Assembly (NCBI GenBank): GCA_963965975.1
Contig: OZ014420.1
Location: forward strand, 1,204,001-1,268,000
DNA length: 64,000 bases
Direction of reading: 5' to 3'
DNA from: Xestospongia bergquistia
Taxonomy: Eukaryota; Porifera; Demospongiae; Haplosclerida; Petrosiidae
The translations under genes were made by a program, and so were the position numbers. Positions 24,578 through 37,153 of this stretch are shown piece by piece. Within the stretch, counting starts at the first letter, position 1. The number at the start of each line of letters is the position of its first letter. A model generated the notes under the pieces. The model had not been told where the DNA came from. It saw only the letters and a program-made list of their open reading frames with translations, and did not search any database.

Positions 24578-26198
24578 TTAATTTTGATGGTGCTGCCAAA
24601 AATTAAAAATAAAATTAAAAGTTAATTAAATATTAATTAAATCCCACAAAAATAAAACAGGTATTAATTAAACATGGCAAACAGGAAACAATCTTAAATT
24701 CATGTAAATTTCATCAACGAATTTTTATATCCACAAATAAAACTGACTATACTGCATATACAATAGTTGATTAGCGTCCATTTTACTACTAAATTAATTA
24801 GCATCCATTTTACTACTAAATGTATTGTAAATATTAAAGCTTTAACTAATTATAAAACCTCAAACACTAGAAAATTACTCACATATAATAATATATTTTA
24901 CGTTAGTATTAGAGATTATATCTAGGTAACAAGATATGTACACACCTACCTACCTAAAAGAAATCTACTGGACTCAGTATCTATTCCAAATTGATTTGAG
25001 AGAGTACAATTAATAATTGTGTTATGAGCCATTAAATTCACTAAGACTGGTTTAACAAATTGAAGTTCAGTGTTTCTTCCAGCTATACCATCAGGATTGG
25101 CTTGAGAATAAATGCCATCTAAACCTCCTCCTATTACTTGTCTCTACTTGGCTTCCATTTACAAAGAATGTGGCTGATGGGTCTGGTATTATTGGATGAG
25201 TTTGAGCACACAGGATTGGTGTAAATAATGGTGGTTGATTTAAGCAGACATGTTGTCCAATTAGTACATATGTGGTAGAACCATTTGTGAACAATTCGTT
25301 TCCTCTTGCAATAGCTGGAGAGTCACCTAATGTTTAAGTACACGATAATTCTTACTCCTACAGTCTTTAAGTACTGCATTACATCTCTAGACATTATGTT
25401 GAAAATCTAGAACCTGAGGGCATAAAAGTTTGTTCCTTCTTTATAAGAAGCATAGTGGCATGGCCCTTGAATGATATAATTTACAAATTCCTTTGTTGGC
25501 AGTTTTGTGTAACACATTTAAACTTCTGAATGATGATATATATAAAGCATACACAGACATATTATTGTATATTATAGAGATATGTTTTTCTGACCTATAG
25601 TCTTCACAGTAGATGAGGACTTAACACACCTCCTGAGAGGAGGCCCAAAAGGTTGCATTTGATCATAATAAATTTTACAAGAGTAAGTACCAGAGTTTCC
25701 CAGCTTGGCTTGAGAGGTAATAATTGGCTGAAAGACTTTTAAGAAACTACCATCTGAAGATATATAAATTCTGTGTGTGTATGTGTGTGTGTGTGTGTGT
25801 GTGTGAGAGAAAGAGATCAAGTCATGTATGAACATTAAAAAAATAACATACCCATCAGTATTATTGGTAACTGTTTGCTGTGAATCATCAAAGGTACCAT
25901 CTACTTTTATAACAAGAAGAAACCATTCAACCATTATATTAGAAACAGTATCTCCTCCAGCCATAAAAATTGTATTAATTATTGGAGTACAATTGAGAGT
26001 CAACATAACATCAGGTCGAATCTTTATAATTCGTTCAGATTTATTGCTGGGAAGTTCCACTGTCACATTACCAGCTAAAGCAAAGAAGAAATATATAATA
26101 TATATAACATCATATTATCATCTTACAGTTAATGAATGATCTACCATCAATAGGGATTTCTAGGGGACCAAGCCAGGGGTAATATTCATTTGGAACAG

Positions 26199-26880
26199 CT
26201 ATAAATATAAAAAGATCAGTTTTAATAGCGTTAAAGATAAGGTGTGGACATTTACATTTCTAACTTACAATTTCCTCTAGTATGGCCCCATACACATTTA
26301 TTGACTGTAAAATGACATTGATACTGTAACCAATGTTCTCCTCCTTGTCTACTTGTTCTGGTTAGTAACAAATACACTTACGCTATGTATAAATTTGGAA
26401 AAAAATATATAAACAAAAAGTACAGGGTTAATTCCTTTTTTCAATTATCTTAACAATAGTAGGTAATTTATCCTACCATACATACTGGGTTCTTTCTTAC
26501 ATCAGCTGGTGAAATCTCATCATGACAATCTATTATGGTATCTATTATTTCAACTGATGTTTTCATCAAACAATCAAGTGGATTTCACTATTGTAAATTA
26601 CTGTCTCCAGCTCATACTATGAATGTTGTTTGTACATAAAACAAAGCAGTAGTATTCCCAATATTGATTAACATTATAATTGAAAGGAGTTTCTTTAAAA
26701 AAAGGAAGTCTTAGTATTTCAATCACACAAAAAATAAAGTTGCTGGTCAAAGTGTGTAACAATAATATTATATATATTATGCAAGATTACTTGCATAATA
26801 TATATAATACTTGACCAAGCAAACAAAAACCTAAAAACACAATCAAAGTAGTAATTATAATATGATAGTCAGAGCACACT
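26199..26880. pseudogene. Duplication scar: phosphatase exon D and plus-strand fragment
   Basis: 26,255-26,480 matches the YWPEQVDKEEN and IVML exons of the other phosphatase copies (minus strand) but is degenerate. 26,490-26,880 matches the coding-like fragment and flank at 1,690-2,330 and 43,055-43,710, with an internal deletion. The scar lies between the 5' end of the RPTP pseudogene and the 3' end of the adhesion GPCR. It joins directly to the first Ig cassette exon at 26,198. Confidence 0.65.
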
Positions 26881-27153
26881 TGGTATGCTTCCATTGTATT
26901 GGAGAACTTAGGCTCAGTTAGACTATTAAATTAGATTTTTCTCTTTGCTGATGTTTGTGAAGTAAAGACGAGGCCTAACTCAATAGACTAAGGCTCAGTG
27001 TTCTTAGTTAAGTTTTAGTATATATTCAAAGAAACCTTTTTTAAATAAAATAATTAAATTGAGCTACAACTTTCAAATAAACTAGCATATGTTTGAAAAA
27101 ATACTATACTAGATCTAACAATACAAGTTTGCTAACTGTTTGTTTTTGAGAAC

Positions 27154-28500
27154 TTATGATTGATATTGTTCTTCTTCTTCTCTTTGTAGTATTTTCTTTT
27201 CATCTACTTCGTCATCTTTAGTGAATGATGTCTCAACTGGCACATTACCTTCTATCTCAATCTCTTTACCAATCTCCATATTGTCTAATGCTATGGTAGA
27301 AGAGGGGAGACATTCACTTTCCTTCTCTACATTAAATTGAAGATTTCCACCATCCTTCTCTAATGTGCTATCATTACATCCATGTATTGGGACAGCTGTT
27401 CCAGATGTTGCACCTGAACTACTAACACCAGCATGTCTTTTATGATGTTTATTGGATGATGTAGATAATGCTATTTCATGAACATCTTTGCCTGTGATAC
27501 TAAAGAACCATTGCTTCCAAGCATTTCTCACTTCATTTGAACGAAGACATTGCATTATAAAAATGAACACACCATGGAAGGCAGTGATGATCACAAACGA
27601 TGCAGCAAAGAGATCTCGCACTGTCTTATTGGTGTAGATATCTTGAGTAGCTAACAATCCAATACCCCATCCTAACCCAAATAAGACTGACAATGTTACT
27701 GCTATGATCAGTTGTTGGCATATATTGTCTTTCTTTGACCTGATATCTTTTATATGGGGTTGAAAGGCTTTATGTACAAGAGAGACAATGATGATAAAAA
27801 AGACTACCCAATTGAACAAGTAGGTGATCAGAAATGGAACTAACATACCAATATAGTAAGGTTCATTAAAGGCTCGACAGCTGTGTATAAAAATATACAA
27901 ACATTTTGCAATAAACTAGAATATGATACTACTTACAAATGATCACTCAAGTAATTTTTGTAGTTGGGAGCAAAACAGAACAAAACAATAAAGAATGGAG
28001 TAACTATAAAAATGAAAGATCTCAACTAATATTATAGTCAATTAATGAGTACTGACCCCAAGATGAAATCATTGCTTTCAATACAAAATGATGAATTTTT
28101 CTTCCAAGAACAATCACTAAATTCATATACAAGTTAATAGCTTCAGCAGCCATTATCATGAATGTTACTAAGAAGAAATACTGCAATACAGCAGCTGTAG
28201 CAGCACAGAGACTTGGGACAGTTCGACTGTGGACAGCAATAATAAAGGTAATATAGAGACCCATCAAAGCAAAACAGAAGTTAAGAAGAAGTTGTCCATG
28301 ATCAGAAGTACGTAGTTTTCTAATAATAATATAATGTAATAAGATGTTTATAAATCTACAGTTTACTTGTTAAGGAGATAAGAGATGATTGTAAGAGTCA
28401 AACAAAAGAGGGAGATAATAATACCAATATAAGTCACTGAATCTAACAACAATGTCAGTCCTGTTTTCTCTGTTGGTTCATCAATAACAGGAGATACATC
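27154..28500 (-). other. 7TM and cytoplasmic tail exons of the adhesion GPCR
   Basis: Four exons: TM1 (28,367-28,500, SVTYIGIIISLFCLTLTIIS); TM2-TM3 (28,057-28,319, with a Cys before TM3 in VPSLCAATAAVLQYFFL); TM4 (27,937-28,003); and TM5-TM7 plus tail (27,154-27,880). TM6 contains GLGWGIGLLA. The tail carries Ser-rich and acidic stretches and no recognised motif. Confidence 0.85.
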
Positions 28501-31500
28501 CTATAATATCATAATAATGATGATGTTCATTATTCCTTATTAACTAACCAATAATATAGCAAAGCTAGTAAGATGATTACACTCACAGATAACCTCTGTT
28601 TCATTATTAGTAATGTTATGACATCCTTCTCTTGACCAGTCTCCATATCCATCTTTTTAAAAGATACAATTAAACCTCAGTCAGTAAGTACTCTCTGAAC
28701 TTACTATCTAAAGATTGATTCCAGAATGAACATACTGGAGATGATCCATTTACATTCTGAAACAAGGAAAAAGAGATAAAGCATTACAGCTAAGTTAATC
28801 CTGTCTACTTACTGGATTAGCCAAAAATATGAGACCTACTGGAGGATTAAGTCCTCTTAAAGTATCTTTTCCAACAACAGTAGTTGAGATGACAACACTA
28901 CCAACTTCTAGGAAGTTATTATGTCTTCGCAGAAATAGAGAGTCAGTGGTAAAGACTGAATGAGTAATTCTAGTACTATTAGTAACATTTGGAAGTGCAC
29001 TTAATAAATTATTTGGTAAATTAATAGTTGCACTAGTCGGTAGTTGACTATTCATTCCAAACACCAAATCATTGGAGGTGAGAATTTTATTTCCATCTGT
29101 AAAGTCTTTATAATTTACACTGAATGTTTGACCAAATAGTTTGAATTCTTCAATATCCACTTGTTGTATGGAAACAGCAAATGATTTCTGTGTGATAATC
29201 ACAGGTTCAGAAATATTTGTGATTGGAATATTCTCCACAATTGATTCAATGGCTTCTAAAATTCTAATTGAAGGCATAATATAGAATATATCTATTATTG
29301 TCTTTAAACTAACTTAGCTGATGTATTGGATGTTTCTTGACTATCCTGTAGAATGTCTTTATCAACATCTAAAATATTGTCCACAACTTTCAAAAATGTT
29401 GTTGAGAGCTAAAGGTTAATGACAAATAGTCACATGATCAAATTAAGGTATTCTCATACAGTAAGATTCCCTGCAGTATCTTCATTAGCTGTTAACAATA
29501 TAATTACACTTGCTGCTACTTCAGTAGAACCTAATTTGTTGCTGTCACTTGTGAAGCTCTCCAGTTGATCCAGCTTTTCTGCAACAGGAAGCTAAAAAGA
29601 AGTCAAAGTATATTATTAATATTTACATGTATTTAATTAACATTTCTTAGCTGACATATTTCACGAACTAAATCACTAAAATTACAAGCTGCTACACTTG
29701 GTTCAAACCACATAGCTCCATTTACAAAGTCTCCTCCACAATATCGAGTAGCTTGAAATATTCCTTCTCCTTTTGAATCTCTATTTCCACAAGGGCAAGT
29801 CATTACAGCTTGTACTCCAACATTAGTTTCAGGCCACGAGATAGTGATAGTGAGATCTTGTCTCCCAGAATATGATGGTATAAAAGTACTGTTAGCTGGA
29901 CAACCATCTGATAATAAAGAGACACACACAAATGTCACTGTACTATATATATGCCATACCAAATCTCTCCACTTCAATTATTGAGATATTTATTCTAAAA
30001 TATTCATTTAGTGCTGCTATTTGTTGTTGCATTCTATCTATGAGTTGTTGTGAGGTTTTATTCTTTGTTACAAAAGTGATAACAATAGGAACTGTATGGA
30101 TTTGTGAAGTATAACTGAATATGAGATTATGAGATCACAGTCTTATTATAGTCTGTAATACAAGCTCACTTTATTGTAGATGAATCAAGAATCTCCACAA
30201 AGAAAAAGGAGACATTAGGTAAATTGCTACCAGTAAGATAGTTATTGGTCTATAGTAAAGACAATTTATTTTTATGTACTGATGTATAGTACCTGATGAA
30301 TAAGAGTAGAGATTATCTCTGATATTGTCTGATTTGTTGCCTCATAATAGTCTTTTGGTAGTTGTAATTCACCTCCATATTGAACAACACCTGTGTATAC
30401 AATTAAATGGAAGATGCCATTTACAAATATCAGTAATTATTATAATACCTGAAAGGGTTAGTATAACACTTGAAGAGTTAACAGAGATAACATGTCCATT
30501 AATTATACTTCTAGCTTCACAATGATAAAATCCTCTGTCATATAAACTCAGTTCAGAGAAAATTAAGACAGAAGGATTATTGTTGTCATTTGAAATTAAC
30601 ACATTATCTTTATACCACAAAATAGTAGGAATAGGATTACCAGTAGCTCTACAAGTAAGATTAACAGTAGAATGAAGGTTTCCTGAAGTACTGACAGGAG
30701 GTTGGGTTATTGTTGGTGGGATTGACACTATTACAACTGTATTAAAGTATGAGTGATTGTACTTAAGACTTTCTATTTATTAAAACTTGCCTTGTTCACA
30801 ATTGATACCAGTATATCCATTTGAGCAACTACATATGTATCCATTACTCAAACTATGACATTTACCATGTTCACCACATGGAATACTCAAACAATAGTTA
30901 GTTGGTAAAGCTAAAAAGACAATCATAAATTGTTAATGAGTATATATTAACTAACGTTCTACTACTTTAAGTACATATGGTGTTGTTAATACAGCTCCAA
31001 CATAGGCTTTATTATCAGCTCGACAGAAATAATTACCATTATCATTTCCAGTTAAATTAGTGATAGTTAATACACTGGTAAGTTGTAAAACCCCAGGAGT
31101 AATGTTTGAGTGAAAACTATTGGAGTATTTTAAAGATACAATTTTCACTCTACTTGTGTTAAATAAAAGTTGTCCACTTTTCCTCCACACAATAAATGGT
31201 CGTGGAATACCATCAGCAGTACAGTTGAACTTAACAGTCTGTCCTCTCTCTTTGGTTACAAATCCTCCAGTATAGTTCATTAATTCTGCCTTAACTATAT
31301 AAAAAATAATGATTATCTTTATCATTTTAAAGTTTTTTTTTAATATTGTTTGGTTGTCTATAATTTTTCTCTAAAAATAGAAGCCTATAAGGATGGTCTA
31401 AATAAATACATTACTATAGTTTTTTAAAATTTCTTGCATGGTGTATACTGGCCCATACATACTACATACTATTGTTTATATAACTCAACAGCTGTATGAT

Positions 31501-34500
31501 ATGACAATGACTGTTTAATCTCAGTTCTCGCTAATCCTTAAGTCATTTTAACATAACACAATCCCAGTATTACTGTTTGATGTCAATATTCAATATCCAT
31601 TCTTTTTTCAAATAAGGTTGAGTACTAAGATTAAGTACATGCTCAAAATTAGACCGAATTTACTGATGACAGTAGTTGTTATAATCACAATCATTTTCAA
31701 CTTTGCAGATATAAGTACCAATGTCTTCATTTTATAATTATTTATTTACTTACTTCTCATAATAGTAGTAGCTCTGTCTTCACCACATTGGTTACTTACT
31801 ACACATGTATAATTTGTGCCTTTGTTATTAGCAAATACAGTAAGTTTGCGTCCTATTTCTGACTGTAGTACTCCATCTTTATACCATTGTCTAGTTATAT
31901 TGCTAACACCAGTTACCACATCACATATAATCATTAAAGTCATATGATCAAGGTAGGCAACCCCTCCTACATCAACCATAATTCTGTTAACGTTACCAGA
32001 ACCCTTTCTAATAACAGGAATAACTAGAAAGAAATATAGAAAATGTAAAAATGTCATCATTTAAGAATTATAAATGTTATTATATATGTACTCTTGATAA
32101 TGTAATGTACTATAGTATGAGTGACTTTAGTATGAGTCTGTGATCACTACGTCAATGTAGATAAGTCTATAACAGTTTTATAGAAATGATTTGCAAAAAC
32201 TTTAAAATGACATTATAACAAAGCTAATGTACAGACAAGTTCACTATTAGTACTAGTTAGTATGTAAGTGAAATTGCATTGTTTAAATCACTGTAAAAGT
32301 AAATGTTTTATTTCATACTTCATTAGTTTTATTACTTACTTCTCACAATAGTAGTAGCACTATCTTTACCACATTGGTTACTTGCTACACATGTATAATT
32401 TGTGCCTTTTATGTTATTAGCAGATATAGTAAGTTTAGTTCCTGTTTCAGACTGTAGTACTCCATCTCTATACCATTGTCTAGTTACACCACTACCAGCT
32501 AAAAGTTCACATATTATCATTAAAGTCTCACTGTAGAGACAAGCATCTCCTCCCACGTCAACCATATTTCTGTTATTGTTACCAGAACCCTTTCTAATGG
32601 CAGGAATAACTAGAAAGAAATATAGTATATACTATAAATGTAAAATTAGCATCATTTAAGAATTATAAATGTTACTATATAAGTACTCTTGAGAATATAA
32701 GTCTTAGTACACATGTTCAATGTTATGAGTGTTATCTGAGTCTGGGACTATTGTAATGTGTGTCTCAAACTGCTTAAAGTATTAAATAAGAGTCTTACTT
32801 GATACATTACTTTGTGCTGTATCATTATCACAATCATTAGAAACAGTACACACATAGGTACCAGTCATGTTTACAGTAATAGCTGAACTATTACTGTCAA
32901 ATGGACTCCAGGTATACATTTTGGGATTTGTTGTGATGTCATCTTTAACCAGAATACAGCTCAATATAACTAAAGCACCAGACCTAATACATACATTTTG
33001 ACCAATGTTAACTGGACTCATAGGAGATATAGTTAAACCACTCTCCTTATTAATGGCTAATCGTTCTATTAAAAAAGAAATATAATCAATGTATATAAAT
33101 ATAATAATTTAAAGTTAAATTTTTATATACACCAACTTTATTAACGAAATGACGATTAACAATAATAATGGAAAGATTGGCACAACATTAACAAATACAG
33201 TATAATAGCCAATTAAATTTTATAATAATAAAGACATTGCAGACAAGTTCATCATTATTACAAGTTAGTAATAATGTGACAGTTAAATTACACACTACAA
33301 TTTTGTTGAGAAATGGTATAACTTTTATTAATGTATAACTTACCTCTAACAAGAAGTGTAACATTGGAAGAACCACAAGTATTTGATAGCTCACAAATAT
33401 AGGTACCAGATGAGGTTATTGGTAAGGTAGTACCAGTACCAGATAAAACACCATTTCTAAACCATCTAATAGTGGCTATTGGTTGTTGTCCTGATTGTTG
33501 TGTACAAGTTAGAGTTAGAGTTTTCCCAGGTTTGTAGCAAGGAGGACTGATAGTGTTACCATTTCTGGATAGTGCTATTGTGCCATTAGGAATAGGACCT
33601 TTTAATATAAAGTGACAATAAATTTGTAATTTTCATATTTAAAAATGTCTTAGATTGTGGCCACTAATATCAGGACTTAACTTATAAACCGTTGTGGTCA
33701 CTAATATCAGGACTTAACTTATAAACCAAAGTATTCATTAAACATGGCAGACACTCACAAATTCAATATAAATAGCTAATAGCATCCATTATCCATTTTA
33801 CTACTAAGTGTGTTGTAAATATTAAAGCTTTAACTAATTAATAATAAACGTAATTAGTATATATGTGTAGTAAAACCATTTATGAACAATAGCTAGAAAG
33901 TCACCTATTGGTTAAGAGTACATGATAATAATTAGATGGTTATTATTATCATTTACTATGCAATTACATATTATATATATGTATATATATATTAATATGC
34001 AATTGTCAATCCATCCACATTTACAACAGTTAGTGTGAACTTACACAATTCAAGTATTACAGTACCAGTGTCATTATAACAATCATTGATACTCATACAA
34101 GTATAGTTTCCTGCATCAGCTGATGTAGTGGTAAATGTTAGTGGCGTATTTATTGACGTCTTTTGATTGGGACCATTTATCACATAACTGTCAGCATATG
34201 AGATGTCACATGTTATTGTGACAATATCTCCTATAACAGGACAGATTTTTCCTGCTATACTTGGACAACATCGACCACCAGGAGGATTTCCTTGAATAGA
34301 TGCTATAACTGCATTTACTATTGAATCTAAGAACGACATAAACACATATAGACAATAGTGGTTTAGTAATTAATTCTGCCTCTGATTTATTGCAAATTAA
34401 ATATTAGGACACTACCAAATTACAACCCTTGTTTTTAGTGTTGCTTTAACAATTAAATAAATGCAATCAACATATCATAATGTAAGGTTTTACCTTTAGT

Positions 34501-37099
34501 GAAAATTGTAGAATCATAAAAAGTGCCACATGGAGAGTCCATTTGACACGTGTAATTACCAGTAAGTAAAGACTTGTCTATATCATGATCAATAGTGTCA
34601 TTAAATGTCCTGGAAATGAACTGATCATTGCGAAAAAAGTAATAGAAAACACCAGATTGCTCCACATCGGGTCTACATCTGAGCCTAAGTGTTTGTGGTA
34701 GATTCTGAAACTTTTCAAGACATCTTTCTGTAATATCATTCTCGCCTGTTGATACTTCAAATCTTACCATACCAGGTCGACCTAAATAATCATAATAAGA
34801 AATATCTCAATATATTACAATTGTTAGTGTGAATTCAACTTACACAATTTAAGTGCTATGGTACTAGTGTCATTATGACAATCATTGATACTCATACAAG
34901 TATAGGTTCCTGCATCAGCTGATGTAGTGGTAAATGTTAGTGGTGTATTTATTGACGTCCTTTGATTGGGACCACTTATCACATAACTGTCAGCATATGA
35001 GGTGTTACATGTTATTGTGACAATATCTCCTATAACAGGACAGATTTTTCCTGCTACACTTGAAGAACATCGACCACCAGGAGGATTTCCTTGAATAGAT
35101 GCTGTAACTGCATTTACTATTGAATCTAAGCAAGATATAAACACATATAGACAATAGTGGTTTAGTAATTCATTCTACCTCTGATTTATTGCAAATTGAA
35201 TATTAGGACACTACCAAATTACAACCCTTGTTTTTAGTGTTGCTTTAACAATTAAATAAATGCAATCAACATATCATAATGTAAGGTTTTACCTTTAGTG
35301 AAAATTGTAGAATCATAAAAAGTGCCACATGGAGAGTCCATTTGACAAGTATAAATACCAGTAAGTAAAGACTTGTCTATATCATGATCAATAGTATCAT
35401 TAAATGCCCTAGGAATGAACTGATCATTGCGAAAAAAGTAATAGAAAACACCAGATTGGTCCACATCAGGTCTACATCTGAGCCTAAGTGTTTGAGGTAG
35501 ATTCTGAAACTTTTCAAGACATCTTTCTGTAATATCATTCTCGCCTGTTGATACTTCAAATCTTACCATACCAGGTTGACCTAAATAACAAAATAAGGAA
35601 TGTCTCCAATTATTAGTGTGAACTTACACAATTCAAGTGTTGCATTACCAGTGTTATTACTACAATCATTGATACTCATACAAGTATAGGTTCCTGCATC
35701 AGCTGATGTAGTGGTAAATGTTAGTGGTGTATTTATTGACGTCCTTTGATTGGGTCCACTTATCACATAACTGTCAGCATATGAGGTGTTACATGTTATT
35801 GTGACAATATCTCCTATAGCAGGACAGATTTTTCCTGCTACAATTGGAGAACATCGACCACCAGGAGGATTTCCTTGAATAGATGGTGTAACTGCATCCA
35901 CCCTTGAATCTAAGCAAGGTACATACACATAAATTATATATACATGAACATATATATATAATGTCTTAATAAAGATAGCATTTTTTGTTTTGATTTTAAT
36001 TTTGATGGTGCTGCCAAAAATTAAAAATAAAATTAAAAGTTACTTAAATATTAATTAAATCCCACAAACATAAAACAGGTATTAATTAAACATGGCAAAC
36101 AGGAAACAATCTTAAATTCATGTAAATTTAATCAACAAATTTTTATATCCACAAATAAAACTGACTATACTGCATATACTATAGTTGATTAGTGTCCATT
36201 TTACTACTAAATTAATTAGCATCCATTTTACTACTAAATGTATTGTAAATATTAAAGCTTTAACTAATTATAATAATTTAAAGTTAAATTTTTATATACA
36301 CCAACTTTATTAACGAAATGACGATTAACAATAATAATGGGAAAGATTGGCACAACATTAACAAATACAGTATAATAGCCAATTAAATTTTATAATAATA
36401 AAGACATTGCAGACAAGTTCATCATTATTACAAGTTAGTAATAATGTGACAGTTAAATTACACACTACAATTTTGTTGAGAAATGGTATAACTTTTATTA
36501 ATGTATAACTTACCTCTAACAAGAAGTGTAACATTGGAAGAACCACAATTATTTGATAGCTCACAAATATAGGTACCAGATGAGGTTATTGGTAAGGTAG
36601 TACCAGTACCAGATAAAACACCATTTCTAAACCATCTAATAGTGGCTATTGGTTGTTGTCCTGATTGTTGTGTACAAGTTAGAGTTAGAGTTTTCCCAGG
36701 TTTGTAGCAAGGAGGACTGATAGTGTTACCATTTCTGGATAGTGCTATTGCGCCATTAGGAATAGGACCTTTTAATATAAAGTGACAATAAATTTATAAT
36801 TTTCATATTAAAAAATGTCTTAGATTGTGGTCACTAATATCAGCACTTAACTTATAAACCAAAGTATTAATTAAACATGGCAGACATTTACAAATTCAAT
36901 ATAAATAGCTAATAGCATCCATTATCCATTTACTACTAAGTGTATTGTAAATATTAAAGCTTTAACTAATTAATAATAAACCTAATTAGTATATATGTGT
37001 AGTAAAACCATTTATGAACAATAGCTAGAGAGTCACCTATTGGTTAAGAGTACATGACAATAATTAGATGGTTATTATTATCATTTACTATGCAATTAC

Positions 37100-37153
<54 letters not shown>

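Larger units (their letters stand above)
13970..26198 (-). pseudogene. Receptor-type protein tyrosine phosphatase with Ig and FN3 ectodomain, decayed
   Basis: Exons in order: Ig cassette E1-E5 (26,127-26,198; 25,852-26,074; 25,595-25,770; 24,954-25,326; 24,004-24,285), E6 (23,676-23,952), a second E5 (23,228-23,508), further Ig exons (22,315-22,569; 21,911-22,177; 21,557-21,745), two FN3 domains (21,306-21,497 with 21,164-21,259; 20,788-21,114), a TM helix (20,623-20,725), then D1 and D2. D1 has [39 protein letters not shown] and HCSAGVGRTGTF and reads as intact. D2 runs from about 18,440 to a stop at 13,970. Lesions: E4 is +10 nt, E6 is -11 and one E5 is -1 relative to paralogs (all frameshifts), an in-frame TGA in D2 near 18,095, no signal-peptide exon, and a Copia insertion between D2 exons. 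The D2 P-loop is DGVGKSGT (Arg to Lys). If the lesions are assembly errors, this would be a working RPTP. Confidence 0.8.

Noticed and set aside
33188-36564. Repeated short frame NLTVTLLLTCNNDELVCN at 33.2 and 36.4 kb
   Set aside because: Intronic sequence upstream of the E5 and GPIPNG exons, copied with the cassettes; it does not fit the exon phases.
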